A DNA stretch of 64,000 bases from Stropharia rugosoannulata (Eukaryota > Basidiomycota > Agaricomycetes > Agaricales > Strophariaceae), in contig JANCIK010000001.1 of NCBI GenBank assembly GCA_028532985.1, forward strand, positions 620,001 to 684,000, given 5' to 3'. Made by a program: the position numbers and the translations under genes. How positions within the stretch are numbered: the stretch's first letter is position 1; each line of letters begins with the position of its first letter. Positions 22,804-35,435 of this stretch are shown in pieces. Under the pieces are notes generated by a model. It searched no databases. It was not told where the DNA came from and saw nothing but the letters and a program-made list of their open reading frames with translations.

Positions 22804-24894
22804 TTAGCGGGCATAAATAGTCGCAATAGACATTCCAAGCCTCTGAATTTCGTCCCAAGTTAGTTTTATAGAATTTTTTTCTGTCCTTGATATTGCTACT
22901 GGACCAGAAACTGACAGCAAGTCGGTCTCCTTGGATTCGATGTTTACTGACAGATCAATCTTGAAGCTTCCCGGAGTTTGGAGAAAGATACAAAGCCAAT
23001 TGCTGTCCGCCACGTATTTGATATTGTATTTGGAGAAATTCATCACTCCAACAAAGAGAATGTGGTCCCCATCGACAGGCCCGAGTTGCTCTATCCACGC
23101 AGCTGTAGACGGTCCATTATTCAACAGGATATATTCCTCCGAGCTTCCTTTTACCCAATTTGAAGCCGTGATAGTTTGCGGCTCGGTGGTTGCGGGGACC
23201 TCACTTCCATATCTACTCTTTAAGAATGCCGGTACCAGGAGAAGTGTCATCCGGATTCCAATATGAGTCAAAACCATCGGCTCTATTGGATCTATTTCAT
23301 GCAGTACACAATCCGAGGGGCCAATAGTAATATCGTCGAATATTGTTGACCGTGAGGCGAAGTCCGCGGGTCGAATAGGAATAACATTAATCGCATTGCC
23401 ATGATTAAATATCTCTGTAAACGCAGGCTTGCTAGTTATAATTTCCCTGATGAGACGAGCAAAGGCGCTGTCCTCGCCTTCACCGTAAGCGACAGGGATA
23501 CCTACATCTAATAAACCCATTAAAGAATAAACTCGGTCTTCGTCTCGAGTGACCTTCCGGCTGGCTGCGAGCTGCATAATACGAGACAGCGTTAGGCCTG
23601 CATGATACTCCCGGAGGCGACATAGTAGTAGCTCGCTCCTAGTCAGAGATGTCGCCTTGTTGATTTGGTACTGGATGTGCATTGGTATCTCATCAAGTGC
23701 CTCGATTCGCTGTCCATCCGTGAGTGCGCCGACCCCAAGGGCTGTAAGCACATGCTTTAATTCATCAACTAAGACAAAATCAAAGTCTGGGAAAGAGTCC
23801 TGGGATGTATGTTCCAGTGGGGAGGCAAGATCCTTCCAAACATTGTTGTAGAACATGATATGCTGAGGGGCGAGTAGTTCTTGAAGTGTCCAGCCCCTAG
23901 TAAACCAAGAATCGTATTGCATACTATTGAGAGCGCTTGTTTCCGCAAGATAGGCAATACAGATGGCAGAACACTTATACCAGCGATACATGGATCGGAT
24001 AGATTCGTCCAGTTCGGAGCTGCTTTCTTTGTTTATGCACACGGTGTCCATCCAACCCAGACAGATGTTGTGTTCAACAGCGGCAATTTCACAGAATTTC
24101 ATGATCTTTGCGTTCCCTTGTGAATTTAGCTCGCGAGTAGACCAGCCCCCGAATACCACATCCCCAGGGCTGTTACGTATCCAGGTGTGTGAGAGAATGG
24201 CGTACGATGAGTATTGTTTAACAATCTTGAGAGATTTCTTTGCATAGTCCGAGTCTTCTTCATCAAGCATCTGTATCTCTTCTCGGGGTATTTTGGACAT
24301 GATATGCTCGGCGATCATGTTTCTTTCCAGTAATTGCAAGTTTTCTCCGGTTGAGTTGAACGACAGTAAACGGATTGGCATTTCGTTGAATACCCTCCCA
24401 TAAACTTGTTGTACCATCACAGGGGGTAGTCCTTGAGAAGCAACTACGTGAGTGTATGAATTAATACTGAATATTTGTAATGTAACGTAGACTGACGTGT
24501 TATTTGCTGCCTATTAGTGGGTGCAACTTCATCCAGATCCGTAGTGCCATCCGTGACGATGTCTGAATCTACGGCAGTATTCATTCGTACACTTTCGTGT
24601 ATAAAACTTCGCATTGCTGCGATCAAGTTGTGCTCTGCGGCTGTGGGTTTATGGACAGGAGCTGTAGCGTTCGAGACGGCGGGACCGGTGATAGAGTTGA
24701 CAGAACTTGCTGACGCCACTTCCTGTATGAAATGAGCCAAGCTTTTTAGCAACAACTGTGCTGCAGCTGAGTCTGTCAAATTACACGCGATTCCAGACAT
24801 TCGACAGTGCAGAAAAACAATTGACCCACGTCTCACCTATATTAGCCTGACTTCGAATTGTTTTGGTCTCCGCATCAGTACTCCGAATTGACAT
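22804..24894 (-). CDS. HET-domain (heterokaryon incompatibility) protein, copy 2
   Basis: Exons 24894-24837, 24772-24497 and 24443-22804 give 657 residues. The start ATG 24894 yields MSIRSTDAETK and leads in phase into the helical N-terminal segment (AQLLLKSLAHFIQEV). The HET domain runs from about residue 190 to 320, with YAILSHTW, GWMDTVCINKESS, SIRSMYRWY and SWFTRGWTLQELLAPQ. The protein is closely similar to copy 1 along its whole length, including VTRDEDRVYSLMGLL, so the pair arose by inverted duplication. The N-terminal segments differ most, which may reflect different partners. Upstream it is divergent from adenylate cyclase across about 1 kb. Confidence 0.87.
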
Positions 24895-25918
24895 TTATGC
24901 TCCGTGATTCAGTGGGGGGAGATGAAAACGTTGACTATTCACCTGACTTGCAAATTGGTGCAAATCACTTGCAAATCACTGTCGGCATAATGGCAGCCGG
25001 CCGGATATTCGAAGAGGTGTTTCTATTCCTGCCTTGTTCTCGCCATCGGCACATCGCGCTATTAGTACCTAGGTCGATGTTGGCGCTCGCATTGATTGAG
25101 CACTGATGCCAATCTTCCAAGTCCGACGCTTAGTTGCCAATCTACGAATTATTCAGGCCGGAGTAGCATTTTATTTTATATTTTAGTGGAGGAAATGCAC
25201 AAACATGAGGCGGAACCGTTAAAAATTCTTCTGACAGCACCCATTTACCCACCAATGTCCGACAGAAGTACATACGCTGTGTAGCGTTGGTGTAGCGTGT
25301 TGATTTTTTATCCGGTTAAAATGATAATCATGTATGTGTGGATGATATGGCAACTTTTGGAGTTCTTTTTGAACTCTAGATTGGGTATGTAACTATGATA
25401 GATCCGGGGCAAACGGTGGAAAACCCCACTGAACTCGATGCAATAAAGGTGTGGCTAGTTTCAGCGTATGCGTACTACTTGTTTATTAAGGTACCCGTTG
25501 TGGCTTACATGCTCTAACATGTCAAATAATTGAGCTACTGATATATTTGCAATTAATACATAAGTACTGACCAGCTGTAAATCGGTTGCACGTACACTAT
25601 TAATTCCACTATGTTTACAATTACTTAATAAAAGTGGTGGTTTCTTTGTTATCTAAGCATAAGTACAGGGACTTCAGGGAGTGCAATTGAGCAAGATCAG
25701 GTTAGAGTTGCATCGGCGTTGCAACCAAGCGGGCACACTGTTTTCGTGGCCAGATTCATCGGCGTGTGAGAATTCGGAAGCAAATCGGGTATTGGGCTGG
25801 GCATTGGACAGGCCGACGAGCGCCTTGTTCTCCTTAACCATCACCATCACCCACTCTTCATCCAGGCCTCAAGCATCGTGCTCGGTAGTCTGAGAATACT
25901 GGCGCGTGAAGTCGCAGC
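24895..25918. other. Divergent intergenic region, HET copy 2 / adenylate cyclase
   Basis: About 1 kb holding the promoters of two divergently transcribed genes. No coding frame was supportable. Pyrimidine-rich tracts precede the cyclase start, and no clear TATA box was seen. Confidence 0.45.
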
Positions 25919-28900
25919 ATGCATCAGCTTTCGTCGGAGCTCGTTGACGAATCTGGTATGGCCCGGTTTACCCACTCCGAGTGGACGATGCCAACAGGGA
26001 GGCATCTTGACCCTGATATTGCACCCTTCCTGGATATGGATCCACCTCCCGTGAGTACCTACATCGTCAATATCCCCTTGTTTCCTCAAGCAAGTAGGGA
26101 GCGTGCGGCCGTCTTTGAGCTTACTTTCTTTTGCAGCCTACGCCCCCACCGAAGCCTTATCCAACTAGCCAGCGCATGCATCAGCAGCCACAACCTTCTG
26201 CATCCACATCGACATTGCGAAGCTTTGGGTTCGCATCGAAGAACTCCCTCACATCGTTCGTAACGTTGCGCCAAAACAGCTCAAGTAGCGTTCTTCGCTC
26301 GAATGGCGGCTCGTCTTCGCGCACTGCCGTTGATTCGCAGACATCACTCTCTATACCAGAAAGCAAACGTCGCTCAGCTGAGGATAACGAATCATCGCGG
26401 GGTGTATTTTACAGTGGTTCATCGACGAATTCAGGAGAAGCACACAAAGTCAAGTCGGGCTACAGCCTGTTCTCAAAGTTGAAGCAACGGCAGAGCAAGA
26501 CTAATCTGCGATCCGACTCAGATGATTCCGAGCATCCATCCTTGCGTCCACCGATACCTCCCATCCCGAATCAGCGCTATGAAGCACCCTTTGTTCTGAA
26601 TGGTGGGCCAGGCGCTAATGCGTCAACGCCGACGATTGTTAGTACAGCACCCAGCTCGGTGTCCACCAAAAGTAAACGAGACAAGATAAAGAAGAAGCCC
26701 GCCAGTAACAAGATTCCCCCGTCACCACCCCCGAAGGACGATTTTGCGACGCAGAGCGGATTGGTGCCTAATACCTCCAGCGGCATTGTTGATTTCTCAC
26801 CAGAATTACTTGAAGGGATTGTAGATTTTAGCATTGCTTCTGCGTCAGGGAGCATAGGGTCAGGGATGTACTCGGTGAATGGTACCGGAGGATATGCACC
26901 GAATTCATCTAATGGCGGACTTGAAACTCAAAGCCAGTCTGACCATAGCTCTTACCAAAATCATTATTTCGTCCAGCCCTCGGACTTCAGAAATCCTTTC
27001 TTAACACAAGATGCTAACGGTAGACCTGCAGCATCGTACGATCCTCGCAAAGTTTCGCCCAAATCAATGAACCCACCCCCTCCGCATATGCGCGCCAACG
27101 GCTTGGTAGGCAGTCCACCTGAAGGTAGCCCTATCTGGGCGGCACCAGATAGCTGGGCTGTAGACAAAGGTCTCGGGGACTACTACAACACACCTGAACT
27201 TACCGAGCCGTACGACACTGATTCTGATGGTGCCACGACGGCGATTGGTTGGGCGAATGGCAAGGCGCGGCATGAAGACCGTGCGCGACGACGAGCACGG
27301 AATCCAGCGTCCGCATCGTTTTCGGCGACGACTTTGATAACACCCAGGGCATCCAAAGGGAACATAACGCGTAATCAACCTCCACCAGGTGCAACATATA
27401 AGATGCGCATGTACACTCCGAAGTCGGCGTATCATGTCATTGCGATCGACTTAGATACGACGGTGGCGAGCCTCACCGCGAAGCTTAGTAAAAGGATAGA
27501 GCAGACAAATGGGCGTGTGCAGCTCTACTTGAAGGAGCACGGACGAGGTGAATTCAATCATATGAACAAATCATTTCAGTCGCTTTAACTCCTTCACAGA
27601 AAGAATCTTAGGACCTAACGAGAAACCGGCTGCCATAGTCAAACTACGTATGGAGCAAGCTGGTTATGAATATGAAGATGGGATACAGCTGCTTGGGACG
27701 GAAAACCTTAATATATTGTTGAAGTTCGTGTATAAAGCTCAACTTCTTGCAGGAGTACGTACTAGCACCCCAGTCATAATACTTCACTAATATAGTTAAC
27801 AGGAAGAACCGGTCAACTTCAGCAGCTATGAGAAAGTGGATCTATCTGGCAAAGGTCTACGTGTGATACCACCTATACTACACCAAAATGCCGAACAGAT
27901 TGTCTCCCTTCGGTTGTCTCGGAATCCCATGCTTGAAATTCCGCTGGATTTCATTCAATCATGTACAAGGCTTCGCAACCTACACCTGACGCACATGTCA
28001 ATGAAAAAGGTCCCACAAAGTGTACCTCACGCCTTGACTCTACAACGCCTTGATATATCGTCCAATGCTATTCGAGACCTTGAGGACGCCATCCTTGATC
28101 CTATTCGCGGACTCTCAAGCATACATGCATCAAATAACCGGTTAGACAAGCTCCCATGGCATTTTGCACGACTGAAAGCTCTCACCTGCCTGAACATCTC
28201 AAATAATAAGTTCCGCGGTTTTCCTTTGGTGGTCACACAGATCGGGACTCTGCGCGAACTTGACATATCATTCAACATGGTGACTGAGCTGCCAGAGGAC
28301 ATCGGTCTCCTTAAAGGTCTTGAACAGTTCATCCTCGTTGGAAACCAGGTTTCCAAATTCCCAAGCGGAATCGTCGAGCTCATCAAACTGCAGAAGCTGG
28401 ATATCAGGCGTAATCAAATATCCGATCTATCTCTCGTGTGTAGCCTTCCGCGATTGGTGAGCTTGAGTGCAGATCATAACACCGTTCACGCACTTGATCT
28501 CGCGCTTGGACCACACTTGAAGCATCTCGTCGTTTCGCATAATGATATTACTCAACTCACCCTTACGTCAAGTCCCGAAGCCAGGCCACCATGCTCGCTT
28601 ATTTCATTAGACCTTTCCTACGCGAAGCTCTATTCGATAGATGAAGTCGCGATCAGTCATTTGTCCGCGCTTCGTATACTGAAGCTAGACCACAACTCGC
28701 TCCGTTCGATCCCTGATAATGTCGGCAATCTCAAATACCTGGAATGCTTATCCTGCACGGATAACAAGTTGGACTCCTTACCATCAACCATCGGCCGTCT
28801 GCAGCAGCTCAAGATACTGGATGCTCACAACAACAACCTCAGTGAACTACCTCAAACGCTATGGGAATGCGGAAGCCTCAGGCAGATCAATGTCACTTCA

Positions 28901-31866
28901 AATTTTATCAGCAGCTGGCCCGATCCACCTCTGCATGCGACGAATGATGCCTGCACTATTGATGGAAGTCTGGCTGCACCGATAATAGCTCCACGGAAGG
29001 GCTCCGTCTCGTCCATTTCGTCCACGAGGAGCCTCCCAGCGCTCGTGAACCGCCTCGAGAAGTTGTATATTGGCGAAAATCAGCTCACGGATAACTCAGT
29101 TCTTCCGCTCATGATTTTCAAGGAATTGAAAGTGCTCAACCTTTCCTTCAATCAGATCCAGGACCTCCCGCCTAATTTCTTCCGACACATGTTGCGACTT
29201 GAGGAGTTGTATCTAAGTGGCAACAAGTTGACAAGCATACCGAGCGAGGACCTGCCGCGCCTTAACAAGCTATCTACTATATTCCTGAATGGAAACAGGT
29301 TGGTTACGCTGCCGCAGGAGCTGGGAAAAGTGGTTAACCTCACCGTGTTGGATGTTGGGAGCAATCAACTGAAGTACAATGTCAACAATTGGGAATTTGA
29401 TTATAATTGGTAAGCCTGACGTATCTGCGCATTGTCAACGTACTCATGACTTCACTTCATAGGAACTTCAATAACAACTTGAAGTACCTTAATCTTTCCG
29501 GAAACAAGCGTCTTCAGATAAAGGCAGAGTCTTCCGCAGCCATACGTCCCAAGAATTCTTCCGCCGAGCGGCCACAAACACTGTCTGGATTTACAAGTCT
29601 CGGAAACCTCAAAGTTCTGGGTCTTATGGACGTCACCATCACGCACACATCAGTCAATGTCGACATACCTGATGAAAATGTTGACCGTCGTGTTAGGACC
29701 TCTCTTTCGACGGTGTGCGGTATGGGATACGGTATCGCTGACTCTATGGGCAAGAATGACAACCTCACCATGATCGACCTTGTACACGTCTTCCCGGGCC
29801 GACAAGATGCAGCAATATTTGCAATGATTGGGCGAACTCACCCGCCAAAGTACCTCAGACAGGAAGCGAGTCCGAATCGGCTGTCCAAGTTCTTGCACGA
29901 CAATTTCGTCTCTGTTTTCAAGCAGCAGCTCAATGCCGTCAACCTGAAGCTGGAGAAAGATGGAGTTCCTCATCACCACCGCAAAGACGGGATTCCGAAG
30001 GCGCTTACTTGGACTTTCCTTAAACTAAATCAGGACCTTTATGATATGTTACATACCAGCACGAGGAAGAACTCACAAGCGAGCATTAATGCCCCCAGTT
30101 TTTCCGACGGCAGCTACGCACGTACTGGTGTTTCTGGCATCGCAGTCTATTATTACGACAAAACTTTGTATGCGGCGAACGTAGGTGACGCATTGGCCGT
30201 TGTCTCGAGGCAAGGCGTTTGCCATGAAATTTCGAGAAAACATGATCCCTTCGACCGGAGTGAGACCATTCGCATCCGAACCGCCGAGGGGTTCATATCG
30301 CCTACAGGGTTGGTCAATGATGAAGTGGAAGTCTCGAGATCGTTCGGTTATTATCATCTTTTCCCGCCTATCAATGCGCGCCCAGACATCTTTGTTTACG
30401 ACCTGTCCGACATGGATGAATTTGTCATCATTGCCAACCGTGGTCTATGGGACTATGTCCCCTACCAAATTGCCGTCGACATCGCCCGGACAGTAACTAG
30501 GACGGAAACGGCGGACCCCATGCTTGCTGCTCAGAAGCTACGCGATTTCGCCATTAGCTACGGCGCCGATGGTAGCACGATGATCATGGTTATTCTTGTA
30601 TCAGACCTCTTCCACTCCCCTACTCGATCCCGCCAGCCGACCTACGACCCAATTCTTGAGCATGGGTACAGGCGGAGGAAGCCCGAAGATGTGCGCGATC
30701 GCGGAATGAAGTTCCTTGACTATGAGATTGCTGCGCCTACCGGACATGTCACGCTGGTGTTCACCGATATCCGTAATTCGACCCATCTTTGGGAAGTCAA
30801 TCCGGGAATGCCGACGGCGATGCGCCTTCATAATACTCTGCTCAGGCGTCACCTCCGGCTTTGCGGCGGTTACGAGGTCAAGACAGAAGGGGATTCATTC
30901 ATGTGCTCATTCCCGAATCCATTGGCAGCTGTGTGGTGGTGCTTGACTATTCAGGTACAGCTGCTTCACGAGCCTTGGCCCCTGGAGATCCTGGAATGTG
31001 AAGATGGCATGCCCATTTACGATACGGAAAATCGTCTCATCGCTCGTGGGGTTTCCGTTCGTATGGGTATTCACAGCGGTACGCCACTTTGCGAGCCTGA
31101 CCTGGTGACACACCGCATGGACTACTTTGGCCCGATGGTCAACAGGTCGGCTCGTATCCAAAGCAGCGCACTCGGGGGCCAAATTGCGTGCAGTAACGAT
31201 ATCATCAATGAGATTAGGACGAAGGTGCTCGAACAGGACGATGACACCGGATTTTCAAAACTCCAGAATTCCAACGCCATTGAAGGAATCCGAGATTTAG
31301 GTGTACACATTGTACACGTTGGTGAAGTCAAGCTTAAGGGTATTGAATTACCGGAAATCCTCTCGATCATATATCCACTGGGTCTGGAAGGGCGTCATGA
31401 ATTGAAAGAAATATTACCTGGACCATCGGCGTCTGGTTCACGTGTTTCGTTCAGCGTACCTCAAATGCAAGAGTTGGGTATGCTCTGCCTGCGCGTCGAG
31501 GCTCTTTCTACGAGACGATTGTTTAGGCAGTTACCCGACCGCAAAGATAGTGTGCAGTCCAACCAAGAACCTGAAGAGCACAGCGACAACTCACAAATCT
31601 TCTACTCCAACCCAACCCTCCTCCTACCCCGCATTGACAACAACTCCACAGAAGCCGAACTAATGCTTGTACTGGAATCCCTGACGCTTCGCATATCCAA
31701 TGCTATAGGTACGATGGCTGAAAGATTCGGAGTACCTCCGGTTGGACCTGTCGAGACAGATGCACTGGCCACGACCAAGAAAAGCTTACTTGATGCCCTG
31801 TCGGAGGACGGCGTACTCGACGAAGAGACGCTCCGCTATATATCAACCGTCCTTGAACGACCTTAA
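25919..31866 (+). CDS. CYR1: Adenylate cyclase (RA, leucine-rich repeat, PP2C-like and class III cyclase domains)
   Basis: Exons 25919-26050, 26137-27547, 27600-27754, 27803-29409 and 29463-31866 give 1,902 residues. The order is diagnostic of fungal cyclases: a disordered Ser/Pro-rich N terminus, a Ras-association domain (~470-560), about 20 leucine-rich repeats (~570-1180), a PP2C-like domain (~1180-1480) and the catalytic domain (~1520-1720). The catalytic part keeps VFTDIRNSTHLWE (first metal Asp), KTEGDSFMCSF (second Asp) and GPMVNRSARI. The enzyme makes cAMP from ATP at membranes under Ras or G-alpha control and drives PKA signalling in growth, mating and nutrient sensing. The PP2C segment lacks the DGHGG metal motif (AMIGRT stands there), as is common in this family. 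The N-terminal start is the least certain part. Confidence 0.95.
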
Positions 31867-32482
31867 CTTATACCACCTCCCTTTTTGCTTGTATTATATA
31901 CGTCTCCGGCTCCCCTATCCATGCCGTGACTCCCTTCCATCGCTCTGTTTTCTGCTATTATACAACGGATCTTCTGCTTCTTCTGTACCTTTCTACTAGA
32001 TATACCTTGTACTTCTCGACAAGTGTGCTTTGGGCTTGTGTCGCTTTCATTCTTACCATTTCAATCTCTGTATTTTGGATCATCATTGTACAAAGATCTC
32101 TCATTTTCAATACCATATTTCCTGTACAGTATAAATGAGCGAAAACGATCTTGCTATGCACATTTTTTACTACATGCTACTCTATGTTTGAGAAAAATAA
32201 AATGTACTTAATCGTCTTTGAGCTGTTTATTCACAAATTTATCAAATGCAAACTTGATGCAACAGCAAACCCAAGTGTTGTCCTATTTGGGGAGGTCAAA
32301 AGAGAGCAATAGAGCAACAAAAGAGACCTTTTTGTGTTTGGCGTTCACTGCGCTGCCAAGCACACACACGTGGAACAGTGTGGAATGTGCCGGATTGGGA
32401 CAGTGACAACATGGGTGCAGGAGTCGTCCCTTTCTTTATACTTTCTACTTAATTCTACACTTGACCCTAATATACCCACCAT
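31867..32482. other. Intergenic between adenylate cyclase and USE1
   Basis: An AT- and pyrimidine-rich 3' flank of the cyclase gene, then the USE1 promoter side. No gene or RNA was recognised. Confidence 0.5.
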
Positions 32483-33542
32483 ATGTATTATGAAAGTCCT
32501 GCTCAGCACGATGAGATTAACCTCGTCAGACTTGTACGGCGAATAGAGAAGTCTGTAGCCAAAGAAGGCGACTGGAAGCCTCGGGAGACTGAATCGGCGG
32601 AACAGGTATATTTGAAGGCCCAGAAGGCTTTACAGGCATGTAGTTCTATGACCTTTTCATGGCTTAAGTACTTACAGAGCATGCAGAATGTTAAATTTGC
32701 GCGCAGTCTGGTTAAGAACATTGAAGCAGACGACTATGATTCATCGTCGTACGCGATGTGCCTATTGAGTGTCGCCTTTTACTCATTAATATTTTAGGAA
32801 ACGGATAAATCACTTGAACAACATCAAATCTAAGCTGGAGCACGCTGAGACCTTCTTGAGGAATGTAGAGCAAGTATGTGAGCCAAGTTAGAACTCCTCG
32901 ATTGTGTTCTGACAAAATGGCAAGTCATACAAGCCAGAGAAACATAAAGCAACACCGATCTTGCCAACACTGCCGCTACCGCAGTCTCTGCAGCCACCAC
33001 AAACAGTGGTAGACGATTCACAGCCTCCGCCCGAAGAGCGTTCACCTACGCCTACCGCCTTGTCAGAAATCACTGACAAGCCTTCTCCACGAATAGCCAC
33101 TCAAGGACTGTTCATATCTCCCCCTGAAACCGACGAGATCTCTCCCACTCTCATCACGTCCACCCTTCCCTCCCTGTTGCCTTCCAACCCGGCAGAGACC
33201 GCACGCTCGTCTGGCCTCTCGCGGAACTTTGGTACAGTGCCTACAGCGCGCGGACAGACCTCCATGGCGATTCAGGAAGAGCTTTCGTCGCAGCTGGAGC
33301 TCATGGCGAAGCAGCTCAAGCGCAACGCCATACACTTTTCGAGTTCGCTCGAGAAGGACAAGGCGGTGGTGGAGGACGCTCAGCTGAAGCTAGAGGGCAA
33401 TCACGATTTTATGCAGAAAGAGCGGGTGCGATTGCGCGACCACCGCGGTAAGAGCAGGGGCACGACCTGCTTGGTCATTGGGATAATTGTATTGGTGCTG
33501 GTTCTGTTCATGTTGATGGTTTCTTTCATCAGGTTCTCATGA
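32483..33542 (+). CDS. USE1: USE1-type ER SNARE
   Basis: Exons 32483-32635, 32687-32748, 32798-32873 and 32934-33542 give 299 residues. The N terminus (INLVRLVRRIE, then VKFARSLVKNIE and INHLNNIKSKLEHAE) is helical. The middle is proline/serine-rich. The C-terminal ~100 residues form a SNARE helix beginning QEELSSQLELMAKQLKRNA, followed by a tail anchor (CLVIGIIVLVLVLFMLMVSF). This is the layout of Use1, the Q-SNARE that with Ufe1, Sec20 and Sec22 drives fusion of Golgi-derived COPI vesicles with the ER. Intron 1 appears to use a GC donor (CAG then GCATGT); retaining it would also stay in frame, adding 17 residues. Removing it places KALQ directly next to NVKFAR, as expected for the family. 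Confidence 0.85.
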
Positions 33543-34010
33543 AGCGCTGTATCTCATGTTGAATCCCTGGAATGACCATTGTTTAATGACTATCGAATGA
33601 TACATACGGTGGGCTCCTGGAGTCCTGACTTGGTTTTACCTAAAGAAATATCATTTGTACGACAGTTTTCCTGCCGCTGGGACTCTGAAATGGGAAAGAA
33701 TCTAACTAGAACACTATCGTTTATGACTCAGTTGCCTTTACCGCTGTCTTCTTTTGCTTCTCATTATCGCCTTCTTGATTGCTGATCGTACTACTAATGA
33801 CCATCACACTTTTAACAGCAAACCCATTTCCTCCTCTTAAAGCAAACTGTGGTTCGACTTCTAGTTGTACTATTCAGTCGTGTGTACTATATGCACATTC
33901 AATATCTGGCACTGGCTGCTTATCTCTGGGCCGCTCTCTCCCTCTCTCTCTCGACGAAGTTTCATACCTCTCAGCCAATCCAGCAAGCAGTAACCGCCGA
34001 CTAGGCTGAT
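33543..34010. other. Intergenic upstream of secreted-protein pseudogene 1
   Basis: No gene. Parts around 33780-33840 resemble the sequence upstream of the second copy (around 34905-34985), for example the shared CCCATTTCCTC, so the duplication seems to include promoter sequence. Confidence 0.4.
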
Positions 34011-34514
34011 ATGAAGTTCCAATTATGGGCCACTTTCTTGTTCGTCGCTTCAGCCTTGGGAGCAGTAGTAGACTACGGCGCTCTCGTTGCCAGTTGCATC
34101 AGCGCTTCGCCAGAAACCGTAGGCCCGTGGTCACATTTCGCCACTTATATCCTGACTCGTATAGTAGTTCGGAGCGGCTATGTACAGCAGCCACACAGGG
34201 ATCGTCCAATTCAAGTTCGGAGACTGTCCCGAATAGTATCGGGGACGACATCTTCCAAGACGGCCTGTTCTGCCAGAACGCAGTGTGCTCTGTGTTCACG
34301 TACGTGAATTCCCAGATTACAACATTCACTCCTGCTCAATCTTTACAATGACTTCGCTCACAGCTCGCCCAAATGCGTGGCCCCACCCATCCTCCCTGCT
34401 CATATCCCATTCACCAAGTACACCGACTTTCCGAATCTAGGCGATGTTATTGGCGGCCTTCTCCTCCAATCTGGCCAATGCTTTGAGATACTCACTGGAT
34501 TGTCCGCTAACTAG
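34011..34514 (+). pseudogene. Small cysteine-containing secreted protein, frameshifted copy 1
   Basis: ATG 34011 gives a clear signal peptide (MKFQLWATFLFVASALGAVV) and a 108-nt first exon. A 49-nt intron (34119-34167) leads to an exon beginning FGAAMYSS in the same phase as the second copy. That frame meets TAG near 34232. A one-base shift there opens a frame reading IGDDIFQDGLFCQN, and a further intron leads to an in-phase end (about 34370-34514) with LGDVIGGLLLQSGQCFE. The pieces thus describe a small secreted protein of roughly 150 residues broken by one indel. Function unknown. A rarer splice form that avoids the stop cannot be excluded. Confidence 0.5.
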
Positions 34515-35134
34515 ATCGGGGGGATATCATTTTAACTCCCAGGAAGAAGTCAAGAATGGACACTAACTAGCATCGTGTTTGCGCCCTTTCATGACCATCA
34601 TGTTGCTAGTAGGGTAGTGCGCATATAGTACCCAGAGCTACTTCTACAGGTGCAGACTCGGCAAGTGATGTTGACCGACTTTTATGTGAGCTTCTAACAG
34701 TAAATTCTAACTTTGTTGAGCAGCTCCGTAATTGTTAGTACTCAATAGTACGTGATTTCGTTCTTGCCCCGCGGTCCAAGGCACTGGCAAGCTCTTCGCC
34801 TTTCCTGACATCACCGACTTGGTATGACTATCCTTTTCAGGTATCGTCTTCATTTTATTTCGTCGCCTATTATCACTCCTATACCTAATTTTTGTGATTG
34901 ACCATTCAATGCTCATCGTACTAATATCACTACTAGGTCGTCTACGCTATCTCTTATCAGCACACCCATTTCCTCAGCGATTGACTTCCCAGATATGCAA
35001 CGCACTCACTGACAAGTTGCACAGTATTAAATACAATGCACTTGCTGCTTGCTGCCCAACCGTTTTCCCTGGCACAGTCTCCACTGTCTACGCCACTCAA
35101 GGCATTCAAACAATCACTCACCACTGACTGGACT
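34515..35134. other. Intergenic between the two secreted-protein copies
   Basis: No gene. It contains the duplicated upstream region of copy 2. Nothing else was recognised. Confidence 0.4.
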
Positions 35135-35435
35135 ATGAAGTCCCAATCTCTTCTCCTGTCGTTCCTCATTGGGCCTGCCTTGGGGACAGCAATTCACCGC
35201 AATGTCCTGGTTGCCAGCTGCAACAGCGCTCCAGTAGACGTTGTGCGTTCAAAAGCCTACTTTCCACCTACATAGTTCATAGCGGCGATGTACAGCGGGA
35301 AGACATGCATCGTTCAGCAAAAGTTCTGAGTCTGCCTCCCAAACAACATAGGGGACGACGTCTTCGAGGATGAGGTGTTCTGCAAGAACGTATCGTGGAC
35401 TTCCAAGAAGTGCGCATGTACTTAGTGTTCTGGCA
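35135..35435 (+). pseudogene. Small secreted protein, decayed copy 2
   Basis: ATG 35135 starts a signal peptide (MKSQSLLLSFLIGPALGTA) in a first exon of exactly 108 nt, as in copy 1, and both carry the block VASC(N/I)SA. The intron has shrunk to 33 nt (35243-35275), too short for normal splicing. The second exon (FIAAMYSG) meets an in-frame TGA at 35327. Downstream, IGDDVFEDEVFCKN aligns with copy 1. No C-terminal exon like that of copy 1 was found. This copy is therefore more degraded than copy 1. Confidence 0.55.
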
